From an uncultured Oscillibacter sp. (GTDB lineage Bacteria > Bacillota > Clostridia > Oscillospirales > Oscillospiraceae), in the NCBI GenBank assembly GCA_910584075.1, contig CAJTZI010000008.1, forward strand, positions 1-64,000: a stretch of DNA of 64,000 nucleotides, read 5' to 3'. The position numbers and the translations under genes are program-made. Position 1 is the stretch's first letter, and every line of letters begins with the position of its first letter. The notes below the pieces were generated by a model. It ran no database searches and was not told where the DNA came from. It was given only the letters and a program-made list of their open reading frames with translations. Shown one piece after another: positions 50,327-59,077 of this stretch.

Positions 50327-51745
50327 ATGCCGAAAGACCGCTATGAATCCCCCCTATCCTCCCGATACGCATCGAAATTTATGCTGAACCTCTTCTCCGC
50401 CCAAACACGTATTCAGACCTGGCGGCGGCTGTGGACAGCCCTGGCCCGGGCGGAGCACAACCTGGGACTGCCCATCACCGCGGAACAGGTGGCGGAGCTG
50501 GAGGCCCATATCACCGACATCGACTTCGACATGGCGGCGGCCCGGGAGAAGGAGGTCCGCCACGATGTCATGGCCCACGTCTACACCTACGGCAAAGCCG
50601 CTCCCTCCGCCGCCGGCATCATCCACCTGGGGGCCACCAGCTGCTATGTCACCGACAACGCAGACCTGATCCTCTATCGGGAGGGCCTGCGGCACCTCCG
50701 GGGGGAACTCATCGCCGTGCTGGCAAATCTCAGCCAGTTCGCGGAGAAGTACAAGGCCGCACCCACCCTGGGCTACACCCACTATCAGCCCGCCCAGCTG
50801 GTGACCGTGGGCAAACGGGCCGCGCTGTGGATGCAGGATTTCCTCAGCGACCTGGAGGAGCTGGACTTTGTGCTGGACACCCTGAAATTCCGGGGCTGCC
50901 GGGGCACCACCGGCACCGAGGCCAGCTTCCTGGACCTCTTTGAGGGGGACGGGGCCAAGGTGGAGGAGCTGAACCGGCAGGTCTCTGCGGAATTCGGTTT
51001 TGACAGGTGCTTTTCCGTCTGCGGCCAGACCTACCCCCGGAAGGTGGACAGCCGTATCTTAAACTGCCTCAGCGCCATCGCCCAGAGCGCCTACCGGATG
51101 GCGGGCGACATCCGCCTGCTCCAGCACGACCGGCAGGTGGAGGAACCCTTTGAGAAAAACCAGATCGGGTCCTCCGCCATGGCCTACAAGCGCAATCCCA
51201 TGCGGTCCGAGCGGATCTGCTCTCTGAGCCGCTTTCTCATGACCGACGCTATGAACGCCCCCATGACGGCCTCTGTCCAGTGGCTGGAGCGGACCCTGGA
51301 CGACTCCGCGGGCCGCCGGATCTCCATGCCGGAGGGCTTCCTCTGCGCCGACGCCATTCTGCGCCTCTGCCAGAACGTCACAGACGGACTCCACGTCAAC
51401 GAGAAGGTGGTGGACCGCACAGTGCGGGAGTACCTCCCCTTCATCGCCACGGAAAACCTGATGATGGAGGCCGTCAAGCGGGGCGGAGACCGTCAGGCCC
51501 TGCACGAGATTATCCGCACCTGCTCCATGGCCGCCACCGCCAGAATGAAGGAGGGTGAGCCCTGCGACCTGCTGCGCCGGCTGGCGGCGGAGCCGGTCTT
51601 CGGCATGACGGAGGCGGAGATGGAGGCCGTGCTGGACCCGGCGCTCTACATCGGCCGGTGCCCCCAGCAGGTGGACGCCTTTCTGGCCCAGATCCGTCCC
51701 CTGCTATCTGAGGCCTCTCGGGAAAAGCCGGAGATCAATCTGTAA
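50327..51745 (+). CDS. purB: Adenylosuccinate lyase
   Basis: A 472-residue member of the fumarase/aspartase superfamily that releases fumarate from adenylosuccinate (and SAICAR). Typical text: HDVMAHVYTYG, IHLGATSCYVTDNADL (catalytic His region), GYTHYQPAQLVTVGKRA, and the signature loop IGSSAMAYKRNPMRSERI. ATG 50327 follows AAGAAAGGTTG at some distance; the TTG at 50315 is in frame but less likely. It pairs with purA. Confidence 0.97.
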   Translation: MPKDRYESPLSSRYASKFMLNLFSAQTRIQTWRRLWTALARAEHNLGLPITAEQVAELEAHITDIDFDMAAAREKEVRHDVMAHVYTYGKAAPSAAGIIHLGATSCYVTDNADLILYREGLRHLRGELIAVLANLSQFAEKYKAAPTLGYTHYQPAQLVTVGKRAALWMQDFLSDLEELDFVLDTLKFRGCRGTTGTEASFLDLFEGDGAKVEELNRQVSAEFGFDRCFSVCGQTYPRKVDSRILNCLSAIAQSAYRMAGDIRLLQHDRQVEEPFEKNQIGSSAMAYKRNPMRSERICSLSRFLMTDAMNAPMTASVQWLERTLDDSAGRRISMPEGFLCADAILRLCQNVTDGLHVNEKVVDRTVREYLPFIATENLMMEAVKRGGDRQALHEIIRTCSMAATARMKEGEPCDLLRRLAAEPVFGMTEAEMEAVLDPALYIGRCPQQVDAFLAQIRPLLSEASREKPEINL

Positions 51746-51869
51746 ATGCCCTCCGCGGCGGACAGCTGTTCCCAAAACAGGGACAGCCGTCCGCCGTTGG
51801 TTTACCCAATTTCTCGCCAAAACAAAAAAGGTTGCTGCAAATCAGTTTTGGATTTTGTCTGTTTTGACG

Positions 51870-51897
51870 TTGACAAAGGCCACTCCACAGTGATAAA
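51870..51897 (+). promoter_or_regulatory. Promoter of the asnB T-box transcript
   Basis: TTGACA (51870-51875), 16 bp, GATAAA (51892-51897). Confidence 0.6.
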
Positions 51898-51903
51898 CTG
51901 CAA

Positions 51904-52195
51904 CCATCAATTGAACATCATCAAGGCATTGATGGAGAAAAGTACCGCAGACGTTCCGGTCCAGTGAGCGGGGGATGGTGGAAACCCCGTACCAAAGAAT
52001 CGGCGGGAAGAACACTCCGGAGCCGCAACCTGAACGCGGATTCTTCCGCCAGTAAGCGCGACGGGTCGTGACCGTTACATCACGCGGGCTTGTTGGAGCC
52101 TTGAAGAGGTGGCGTCCCATTGGGAGGCAAATTAGGTGGCACCGCGGATAGCAGCTATTCGTCCTAAAATTTTAGGATGTAGCTGCGTTTTATTT
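51904..52195 (+). promoter_or_regulatory. T-box riboswitch with Asn specifier, upstream of asnB
   Basis: Conserved T-box parts are present: CAGTGAGCGGGGGATGGTGG (stem I distal part), GAAGAACACTCCGGAGC containing the specifier AAC (52011-52013), and the T-box sequence AGGTGGCACCGCG near 52134. The last pairs with the uncharged tRNA end. AAC is an asparagine codon, matching the asparagine synthetase gene that follows. A terminator hairpin (GCAGCTA / TAGCTGC, 52154-52178, with TTTTATTTTAT) ends it. Uncharged tRNA-Asn would stop termination. Confidence 0.93.
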
Positions 52196-52212
52196 TATCT
52201 GGAGGTGCGCTT

Positions 52213-53799
52213 ATGTGTACGATCATGGGATTTTCCAAAAAAACGCTGACCCGGCAGGAGATCACCCCCTTCTTGGAACGCACCGTCTCCCGGGGCCCGG
52301 ACATGAGCCGAATCATCGAGACCCCCTCCGGCTGGCTCTGTTTCCAGCGTCTGGCCATCATGGGCCTCACGGAGGCGGGGATGCAGCCCTTTTCCCTGGG
52401 CGGGGATATGGTGGTGTGCAACGGCGAGATCTACGGCTTCCGCCCCCTAAAGCGGCAGCTGGAGGAGCGGGGATACCGGTTTCAAAGCGGCAGCGACTGC
52501 GAGGTCCTGCTCCCTCTGTTCCGCGAGTACGGTCTGGAGATGTTCTCCCGGCTGGACGCGGAGTTCGCCCTGGTGCTCTACGACGCCACCGCTGATTCCC
52601 TCATCGCCGCCCGGGACCCCATCGGCATCCGTCCCCTCTTCTACGGCTATGACCGGGCCGGGGCCATCGTCTTCGCCAGCGAGGCCAAAAACCTGGTGGG
52701 GCTGTGCAGTGAAATCCGCCCCTTCCCTCCGGGGCACTACTATGCCCGCGGCAGGTTCGTCCGCTACGCGGACCTGACCACCGTTCAGGATTACTGCCAA
52801 GACGGTCTGGAGACGGTGTGCCGGGGCATCCGGAACCGCCTGATCGCCGCCGTGGATAAGCGCCTGGACGCCGACGCGCCGGTGGGCTTCCTCCTCTCCG
52901 GCGGGCTGGACTCCTCTCTGGTGTGCGCCATCAGCTCCATTGTGCTGGGAAAGCAGATCCGCACCTTCGCCATTGGCATGGACACCGACGCCATCGACCT
53001 GAAATACGCCCGGGAGACCGCCGCCTTCATCGGCGCGGACCACACGGAGGTCATCATGACCCGGCAGCAGGTGCTAAGCTCCCTGGACGGCCTCATCGCG
53101 CTACTTGGCACCTGGGACATCACCACCATCCGGGCCAGCATGGGCATGTACCTCTGTTGCAAGGCCATCCATGAGCGGACGGATATCCGAGTGATCCTCA
53201 CCGGGGAGATCAGCGACGAGCTCTTCGGCTATAAATACACCGACTTCGCCCCCGACGCCGGGAGCTTTCAGGCCGAGGCCAAAAAGCGGGTGGATGAGAT
53301 TTATATGTACGACGTCCTGCGGGCGGACCGCAGCATCTCCGTCAACTCCCTGGAGGCCCGGGTGCCCTTCGGCGACCTGGACTTTGTAAAATATGTCATG
53401 GCCATTGATCCGGCCCTGAAGATGAACACCTACCACATGGGCAAATACCTGCTGCGCCATGCCTTTGAGCATGACCGCCTGCTGCCGGAGAGCATCCTCT
53501 GGCGCCAGAAGGCCGCCTTCTCCGACGCCGTGGGCCACTCCATGGTGGACGATCTGAAGTCCTATGCGGAGGAGACCTACACTGACGCAGAGTTTGAGTC
53601 GGCACGGCACAAATACGACTACCACTGCCCGCCCTTCACCAAGGAGAGCCTGCTGTATCGGGAGATCTTTGAAAAGCACTACCCCGGCCAGGCCGGGATG
53701 ATCCCGGATTTCTGGATGCCCAACAGGTCCTGGAAGGGCTGCGACGTGGACGACCCCTCTGCCCGGGCCCTCAGCAACTACGGGGCCAGCGGAGAATAG
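52213..53799 (+). CDS. asnB: Glutamine-hydrolysing asparagine synthetase
   Basis: A 528-residue two-domain enzyme. Met-Cys at the start puts the catalytic Cys of the class II glutaminase at residue 2 after processing; VCNGEIYGF and ARDPIGIRPLFYG belong to this domain. The synthetase domain has the pyrophosphate loop GFLLSGGLDSSLVCA near residue 225 and LTGEISDELFGYKY near 330. It makes asparagine from aspartate, glutamine and ATP. GGAGGTG precedes the start. Control by an Asn T-box agrees with the function. Confidence 0.96.
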   Translation: MCTIMGFSKKTLTRQEITPFLERTVSRGPDMSRIIETPSGWLCFQRLAIMGLTEAGMQPFSLGGDMVVCNGEIYGFRPLKRQLEERGYRFQSGSDCEVLLPLFREYGLEMFSRLDAEFALVLYDATADSLIAARDPIGIRPLFYGYDRAGAIVFASEAKNLVGLCSEIRPFPPGHYYARGRFVRYADLTTVQDYCQDGLETVCRGIRNRLIAAVDKRLDADAPVGFLLSGGLDSSLVCAISSIVLGKQIRTFAIGMDTDAIDLKYARETAAFIGADHTEVIMTRQQVLSSLDGLIALLGTWDITTIRASMGMYLCCKAIHERTDIRVILTGEISDELFGYKYTDFAPDAGSFQAEAKKRVDEIYMYDVLRADRSISVNSLEARVPFGDLDFVKYVMAIDPALKMNTYHMGKYLLRHAFEHDRLLPESILWRQKAAFSDAVGHSMVDDLKSYAEETYTDAEFESARHKYDYHCPPFTKESLLYREIFEKHYPGQAGMIPDFWMPNRSWKGCDVDDPSARALSNYGASGE

Positions 53800-53936
53800 A
53801 GTGTCCACAGGGAATATGCACCGTCTGAAATCAAATATGCGCTGTTCGGATTCCGGACCGGGCAATCCTCTCTCCGGGCTGAACCGCCGATTTTACCGCC
53901 AAGTCACTTGGCCGATCTGAGTTAGGAGGAACAACT

Positions 53937-56024
53937 ATGGAAGCGAAGCTGCATCTGCCTGAGCTGTTCGGCAGCCAGGTCTTCAACGAGTGGACCATGA
54001 AGGAGCGCCTCTCCTCCGCGTCCTACGGCGCGTGGAAAAAGTGCGTCACCGAGGGCACGTCCCTGGACATCTCCACCGCCAACGAGATTGCCGAGGCCAT
54101 GAAGCAGTGGGCCGTGGAGAAGGGCGCCACTCATTACACCCACTGGTTCCAGCCCATGACCGGCGTCACCGCCGAAAAGCACGACAGCTTCATCACCTCC
54201 GCCGGCGGCGGCAAGATTATCATGGAGTTCTCCGGCAGGGAGCTGGTCCGAGGCGAGCCGGACGCCTCCTCCTTCCCCTCCGGCGGCCTGCGGGCCACCT
54301 TCGAGGCCCGGGGCTACACCGCCTGGGACCCCACCTCCTTCGCCTTTATCAAGGAGGACTCCCTCTGTATCCCCACCATCTTCTGCTCCTACTCCGGCCA
54401 CGCCCTGGATAAGAAGACCCCCCTGCTGCGGTCCATGGACGAGGTCAGCCGTCAGGCCATCCGCATCCTGCGGCTCTTCGGCGACAACGAGACCAAGCGG
54501 GTCACCGCCCAGGTGGGCCCGGAGCAGGAGTATTTCCTCATCGACAAGGAGCTCTTCCGGCAGCGCAAGGATTTGCAGATGACCGGCCGGACCCTGTTCG
54601 GCGCCAAGCCCCCCCGGGGCCAGGAGCTGGAGGACCACTACTTCGGCGCCATCAAGCCCCGGGTGGCCGCCTATATGAAGGACCTGGACGAGACACTGTG
54701 GGCGCTGGGCGTCCTCTCCAAGACCAAGCACAACGAGGTGGCCCCCTCCCAGCACGAGATGGCCCCCATCTACTCCGATGCCAACACCGCCTGCGACCAC
54801 AACCAGATCGCCATGGAGATGATGAAGAAGGTGGCGGACCGCCACGGCCTGGTGTGTCTCCTCCATGAAAAGCCCTTTGCCGGCGTCAACGGCTCCGGCA
54901 AGCACGACAACTGGTCCCTGAGCACCGACACCGGCCGCAACCTCTTCAAGCCCGGCTCCACCCCCAGCCAGAACGCCCGGTTTTTGCTGTTCCTGTCCGC
55001 TTTTATTAAGGGCGTGGATGACTATCAGGACTTCCTGCGCACCACCGTGGCCACCGCCGGCAACGACCACCGCCTGGGGGCCCAGGAGGCTCCTCCCGCC
55101 GTGCTCTCCATCTTCCTGGGCGACGAGCTCAACGCCGTGGTGGATTCCATCATCCACGACACCCACTACACCGACGCGGAGAAGAAGATGCTGAAAGTCG
55201 GCGTGGACGTGCTGCCCGCCATCCGCCAGGACAACACCGACCGCAACCGCACCTCCCCCATGGCCTTCACCGGCAACAAGTTCGAGTTCCGGATGCCCGG
55301 CTCCTCCCTGTCCGTCTCCGGGCCCAACATCGCCCTGAACACCATCATGGCCGAGGAGCTGGAGCAGTTCGCCGACGAACTGGAGCAGGCGGAGGACTTC
55401 CAGTCCGCCCTTCACCAGCTGGTGAAGAAAACCCTCACGGAGCACCAGCGGATCCTCTTCAACGGCAACGGCTACGACGACGCCTGGCTGCTGGAGGCGG
55501 AAAAGCGGGGGCTATGCAACCTCAAATCCGCCGCCGACGCCCTGCCCGCCTACATCGCCCCCAAGAACATCCGTCTCTGCGTTAAGCACGGCATCTACAC
55601 CGAGGCGGAGGTCCGGGCCAGATATGAGATCCACGTGGAGAACTACACCGCCGTCGTCTCCATCGAGGCCAAGACCATGATCGACATGATCCGCCACGAC
55701 ATCCTCCCCGCCGTCTCCAAATACACCGCCGAGCTGGCCCGTCGGGCCGCCGATAAGGCAGATGCCGGCCTGCCCTATCAGTATGAGGCCGTCACGGCCA
55801 GGGAGGCCGCCGAGCTCACCGACAGGCTGATGGAACAGTGCCGCGTCCTGATCAACGATCTGGAGGACATGCCCGCCGGTCCGGTGGAGGCCATGCGCTA
55901 CTGCCACGACACCCTGCTCCCCGACATGGCCCAGGCCCGGAACTCCGCGGACGCCCTGGAGGTCCTCACCGCCGCCGAGTATTGGCCCATGCCGGTGTAC
56001 AGTCAGCTGCTGTTCTCCGTCTGA
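53937..56024 (+). CDS. glnN: Glutamine synthetase type III
   Basis: A 695-residue glutamine synthetase of the GSIII (GlnN) class, much longer than the 440-residue type I enzyme. It forms glutamine from glutamate, ammonia and ATP. Typical text: THYTHWFQPMTGVTAEKHDSF (part: HWFQPMTGVTAEKHD), GPEQEYFLID, KHNEVAPSQHEMAPIY, HEKPFAGVNGSGKHDNWSL and NRTSPMAFTGNKFEFR. GGAGGA precedes the start. Supplies glutamine to the neighbouring asparagine synthetase. Confidence 0.97.
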   Translation: MEAKLHLPELFGSQVFNEWTMKERLSSASYGAWKKCVTEGTSLDISTANEIAEAMKQWAVEKGATHYTHWFQPMTGVTAEKHDSFITSAGGGKIIMEFSGRELVRGEPDASSFPSGGLRATFEARGYTAWDPTSFAFIKEDSLCIPTIFCSYSGHALDKKTPLLRSMDEVSRQAIRILRLFGDNETKRVTAQVGPEQEYFLIDKELFRQRKDLQMTGRTLFGAKPPRGQELEDHYFGAIKPRVAAYMKDLDETLWALGVLSKTKHNEVAPSQHEMAPIYSDANTACDHNQIAMEMMKKVADRHGLVCLLHEKPFAGVNGSGKHDNWSLSTDTGRNLFKPGSTPSQNARFLLFLSAFIKGVDDYQDFLRTTVATAGNDHRLGAQEAPPAVLSIFLGDELNAVVDSIIHDTHYTDAEKKMLKVGVDVLPAIRQDNTDRNRTSPMAFTGNKFEFRMPGSSLSVSGPNIALNTIMAEELEQFADELEQAEDFQSALHQLVKKTLTEHQRILFNGNGYDDAWLLEAEKRGLCNLKSAADALPAYIAPKNIRLCVKHGIYTEAEVRARYEIHVENYTAVVSIEAKTMIDMIRHDILPAVSKYTAELARRAADKADAGLPYQYEAVTAREAAELTDRLMEQCRVLINDLEDMPAGPVEAMRYCHDTLLPDMAQARNSADALEVLTAAEYWPMPVYSQLLFSV

Positions 56025-56032
56025 CCTCCGGC

Positions 56033-56063
56033 GGTCCCGCCCCTCTTTCGCCGGGGCGGGACC
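56033..56063 (+). terminator. Hairpin after glutamine synthetase
   Basis: GGTCCCGCCCC and GGGGCGGGACC, 11-bp exact stem with 9-base loop, just after the stop. Confidence 0.7.
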
Positions 56064-56209
56064 ACCGCGGGGAGGGCGGGATGTCTCCCCTGCGGAGCTT
56101 CCCTCCCGCTTTTCCTCTTCCGTCCAAAATACTCAAAATTTTCCCTTGCGCCTGCCAGCGCTCTGTGGTATACTGATAGCCGCTGAAATCCACCCTTGGA
56201 GGTGCCGCG

Positions 56210-56758
56210 GTGAAAAAGCGCAGTCACAAGCTCCTGGCCTCCACATTGCTGGAGTATGAACACGGATTCCGTGCCCGGCGGTATGAGTGGGCCTTTCTCT
56301 TCGGCTCCTTCCAGCCGGACTGCAATCCCCTGACATACCTGAAAGGCTCCCTGCGGGCCTACAAGTTCCGGGGACACAACTTTTCCAACTCCCAGGCCTA
56401 CATAAACGCCCATATCCTGCGGCTCCAGCGGCGGGCCCGCTGGACCGTCTGGCAGTACTATACCTTGGGCAAGCTCACCCACTATTTGGCCGACGCCTTC
56501 ACCTTCCCCCACAACGAACATTACCCGGACAGCCTGATCGCCCACCGGGCGTACGAGGACGCCCTGCGGGTGTATTTTGCGGAGTATCTCCAAAGCCGCA
56601 CCCTGTGTCCGGAGAGGGCCCGCCGGGATTTGACCCTGGCTATTGACGAGTTGCACTGCAAGTACATGGAGACCCAGGCCGACGTGGGCCGGGACGCCCG
56701 CTTTATCCTGGAGGCCAACCTGCTTCTGATGGCCGGATGCCTGCCTGCCCTCGCCTGA
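56210..56758 (+). CDS. Zinc-dependent phospholipase C-like protein
   Basis: A 182-residue protein of the phospholipase C/P1 nuclease-like fold, with His/Asp metal ligands visible in GSFQPDCNPL, HNFSNS, LGKLTHYLADAFTFPHNEHY and YEDALRVY. Clostridial toxin phospholipases have a longer form with a signal peptide; this one has no signal and no membrane-binding domain, so it is probably an intracellular or unprocessed relative. GTG start at 56210 follows GGAGGTG. Substrate unknown. Confidence 0.85.
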   Translation: MKKRSHKLLASTLLEYEHGFRARRYEWAFLFGSFQPDCNPLTYLKGSLRAYKFRGHNFSNSQAYINAHILRLQRRARWTVWQYYTLGKLTHYLADAFTFPHNEHYPDSLIAHRAYEDALRVYFAEYLQSRTLCPERARRDLTLAIDELHCKYMETQADVGRDARFILEANLLLMAGCLPALA

Positions 56759-56780
56759 TCTTGTCCAATATCCATAATTT

Positions 56781-56811
56781 TTCTCACAATTGCAGACTGC
56801 ATTTGTGAGAA
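56781..56811. terminator. Inverted repeat after the phospholipase gene
   Basis: TTCTCACAA (56781-56789) and TTGTGAGAA (56803-56811), with TGCAG/CTGCA inside. It may end the upstream gene or act as an operator near the aro promoter. Confidence 0.5.
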
Positions 56812-56818
56812 TTGTCCA

Positions 56819-56847
56819 TTTTCATTTTTCCGTCATCGTGCTATTCT
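56819..56847 (+). promoter_or_regulatory. Probable promoter of the aromatic operon leader
   Basis: TTTTCA (56819-56824), 17 bp, TATTCT (56842-56847), 37 bases before the leader-peptide start. Both boxes are weak matches. Confidence 0.4.
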
Positions 56848-56883
56848 TTATTGTATATTCCAACACCGAAAGGAATTCCTCAC

Positions 56884-56982
56884 ATGGCCAACATCGTCCG
56901 CAGTGCTGAATACCGCTACTTTAGCTTTACCTATTTTTACGGTAAAGCTTATTTGGGTTTGGCTGAAAGCGTGCGCGTGTAA
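56884..56982 (+). CDS. Tyr/Phe-rich leader peptide of the aromatic operon
   Basis: A 32-residue frame starting at 56884, 9 bases after AAAGGA. Residues 9-23 read EYRYFSFTYFYGKAY: five Tyr and three Phe in 14 codons, no Trp. Such runs in short leaders mark ribosome-mediated attenuation, where shortage of the charged tRNA stalls the ribosome. The aromatic codons overlap a hairpin (AGCTTTACC 56923-56931 / GGTAAAGCT 56941-56949), and a terminator lies 36 bases after the stop. Downstream are aroF, tyrA and pheA, whose end products are Tyr and Phe. Confidence 0.85.
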   Translation: MANIVRSAEYRYFSFTYFYGKAYLGLAESVRV

Positions 56983-57017
56983 CCTTTGGTTTTGTTGGAA
57001 CCATTTGTACATGATGA

Positions 57018-57047
57018 CCCGCGGTCGAACCGGCCGCGGGTTTTTTT
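57018..57047 (+). terminator. Attenuator terminator before aroF
   Basis: CCCGCGG and CCGCGGG, loop TCGAACCGG, followed by seven T. It sits between the leader peptide and aroF. GCGCGTGT at the end of the leader frame could pair with ACCCGCG to form a competing antiterminator (one mismatch); this is by eye. Confidence 0.85.
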
Positions 57048-57077
57048 GTACCATTCTGAACTTGGGAGGACACCGTC

Positions 57078-58091
57078 ATGATCGTCATTTTGAAGCACGA
57101 CCCCAACCGTGAACAGCTGGAGAGCCTGATCAACTGGCTCCAGGAGAAGGGGATTGCCATCCACACCAGCATCGGCGAGGCGCACACCATTCTGGGGCTG
57201 GTGGGCGACACGTCCAAGCTGGACATTGACCTCATTGCCGCCCTGGACATCGTGGAGGATGTCAAGCGGGTTCAGGAGCCCTACAAGAACGCCAACCGGA
57301 AATTCCACCCGGAGGACACGGTCATCCCCGTGGGCAACACCCAGATCGGCGGCGGCACGCTGACCATCATGGCCGGTCCCTGCTCTGTTGAGAGCGAGGA
57401 GCAGGTGGTGGCCATCGCCAGGGCCGTGAAGGCCAGCGGTGCCACCATGCTGCGGGGCGGCGCCTTCAAGCCCCGCACCTCCCCCTACGCCTTCCAGGGC
57501 CTGGGGGCCAAGGGATTGGAATACTTGAAAATCGCCCGGCAGGAGACGGGCCTGCCCATCGTCACCGAGCTGATGGACCTGAGCCAGCTGCCTCTGTTCA
57601 AAGATGTGGACGTCATCCAGATCGGCGCCAGAAACATGCAGAATTTTGACCTGCTGAAGGCCGTGGGCCACCAGGACCGGCCTGTGATGATCAAGCGGGG
57701 GATGTCCGCCACCTATGAGGAGTGGCTTATGAGCGCCGAGTACGTCATGTCCGGCGGCAACGAGAACGTGATCCTCTGCGAGCGGGGTATCCGCACCTTC
57801 GAGCACTACACCCGCAACACGCTGGACCTGGCCGCCATCCCCGTGCTGCGGCGCCTGACCCACCTGCCCGTCATCATTGACCCCAGCCACGCCACCGGCA
57901 AGAGCTGGCTGGTGGAGCCGCTGGCAATGGGTGCCGTGGCCACCGGAGCCGACGGTCTCCAGATCGAGGTCCACAACGATCCCGCCCACGCGCTGTGCGA
58001 CGGTCCCCAGTCCCTGAAGCCCGAGGATTTCGACCCCCTGGCAAAAAAACTGCTGGCCCTGCACGGCGCGGTGAAGTCCCTGGAGGGCTGA
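57078..58091 (+). CDS. aroF: 3-Deoxy-7-phosphoheptulonate (DAHP) synthase
   Basis: A 337-residue enzyme condensing phosphoenolpyruvate and erythrose 4-phosphate, first step of the shikimate pathway. Residues 1-75 form the ferredoxin-like regulatory domain found in Thermotoga-type enzymes ([13 protein letters not shown]), used for Tyr or Phe feedback. The barrel has [51 protein letters not shown] and [16 protein letters not shown] precedes the start. First gene of a seven-gene operon under the leader peptide. Confidence 0.97.
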   Translation: MIVILKHDPNREQLESLINWLQEKGIAIHTSIGEAHTILGLVGDTSKLDIDLIAALDIVEDVKRVQEPYKNANRKFHPEDTVIPVGNTQIGGGTLTIMAGPCSVESEEQVVAIARAVKASGATMLRGGAFKPRTSPYAFQGLGAKGLEYLKIARQETGLPIVTELMDLSQLPLFKDVDVIQIGARNMQNFDLLKAVGHQDRPVMIKRGMSATYEEWLMSAEYVMSGGNENVILCERGIRTFEHYTRNTLDLAAIPVLRRLTHLPVIIDPSHATGKSWLVEPLAMGAVATGADGLQIEVHNDPAHALCDGPQSLKPEDFDPLAKKLLALHGAVKSLEG

Positions 58092-58095
58092 GGCC

Positions 58096-58932
58096 ATGAA
58101 CATCGGTATTGTGGGTCTGGGTCTGATCGGCGGCTCCATGGCCAAGAGCATCAAGGCCCGCACGGGCCACACCGTCTTCGGCGCCGACCTGGACGCGGAG
58201 ACCATGACCCTGGCCCGGATGTGCGGGGCCATCGACGGGGCGCTGACGGAGGAGAACCTGCCTCTTTGCGATCTGGTTCTGATTGCCATCCGTCCCGGCG
58301 CGGCGGTGGAGTGGGTCCGCGCCCACGGGGCACAGATCTCCAAAAGCGCCATCGCAGTGGACCTGTGCGGTGTGAAGCGGGTGGTGGTGGAGGCCATCGC
58401 CCCTCTGGCGGAACAGCACGGCTTCGCCTACATCGGCGGCCACCCCATGGCCGGCCGGGAGCGGGGCGGATTCACCTCCTCCAGCGAGAATCTCTACGTG
58501 GGGGCCTCCATGATCCTGACGCCGGACAAACGGACGGACATGAAGCTGCTGGAAACCCTCCAGGCGTTCTTTCTGGACCTGGGCTTTGCCGGACTGACCT
58601 TCTCCCAGCCGGAGGAGCACGACAGGATCATTGCCTTCACCTCCCAGCTGGCCCACATCGTCTCCAGCGCCTATGTGAAGTCACCGGAGGCCCAGCGGCG
58701 GCGGGGCTTCTCCGCCGGGAGCTTTCAGGACATGACCCGTGTGGCCCGGCTGGACGAGGATATGTGGACGGAGCTGTTTCTGGCCGACGCCGACTACCTG
58801 GTCAAGGAGCTGGATATTCTCGTCGGACACCTGACAGATTACTCCGACGCGCTGAAATCCCGCGACGCAGAGCGGGTCAGGGCCCTTTTGAAGGAGGGCC
58901 GGGAGCTGAAGGCCGCCGCCGGCGGGAATTGA
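58096..58932 (+). CDS. tyrA: Prephenate dehydrogenase
   Basis: A 278-residue NAD(P)-dependent enzyme oxidising prephenate to 4-hydroxyphenylpyruvate for tyrosine. The Rossmann start [17 protein letters not shown] and the catalytic region [13 protein letters not shown] (His) are clear; [12 protein letters not shown] lies in the C-terminal helical domain. There is no ACT or chorismate-mutase fusion. It begins 4 bases after aroF stops. Confidence 0.95.
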   Translation: MNIGIVGLGLIGGSMAKSIKARTGHTVFGADLDAETMTLARMCGAIDGALTEENLPLCDLVLIAIRPGAAVEWVRAHGAQISKSAIAVDLCGVKRVVVEAIAPLAEQHGFAYIGGHPMAGRERGGFTSSSENLYVGASMILTPDKRTDMKLLETLQAFFLDLGFAGLTFSQPEEHDRIIAFTSQLAHIVSSAYVKSPEAQRRRGFSAGSFQDMTRVARLDEDMWTELFLADADYLVKELDILVGHLTDYSDALKSRDAERVRALLKEGRELKAAAGGN

Positions 58933-59077
58933 TTTTTTCGCCCCTTCGGGCGGCCCGCAGCCGGACATCCCCGTCCGCGCACGAGGCGCGAATCCCGGCT
59001 TCCCGCCCTCCGGCGGATTCCAACAGAACACAAAATTCCCCGTCCCCCTGTCAGGGGGACCCCCAAGGAGGCCCCCT

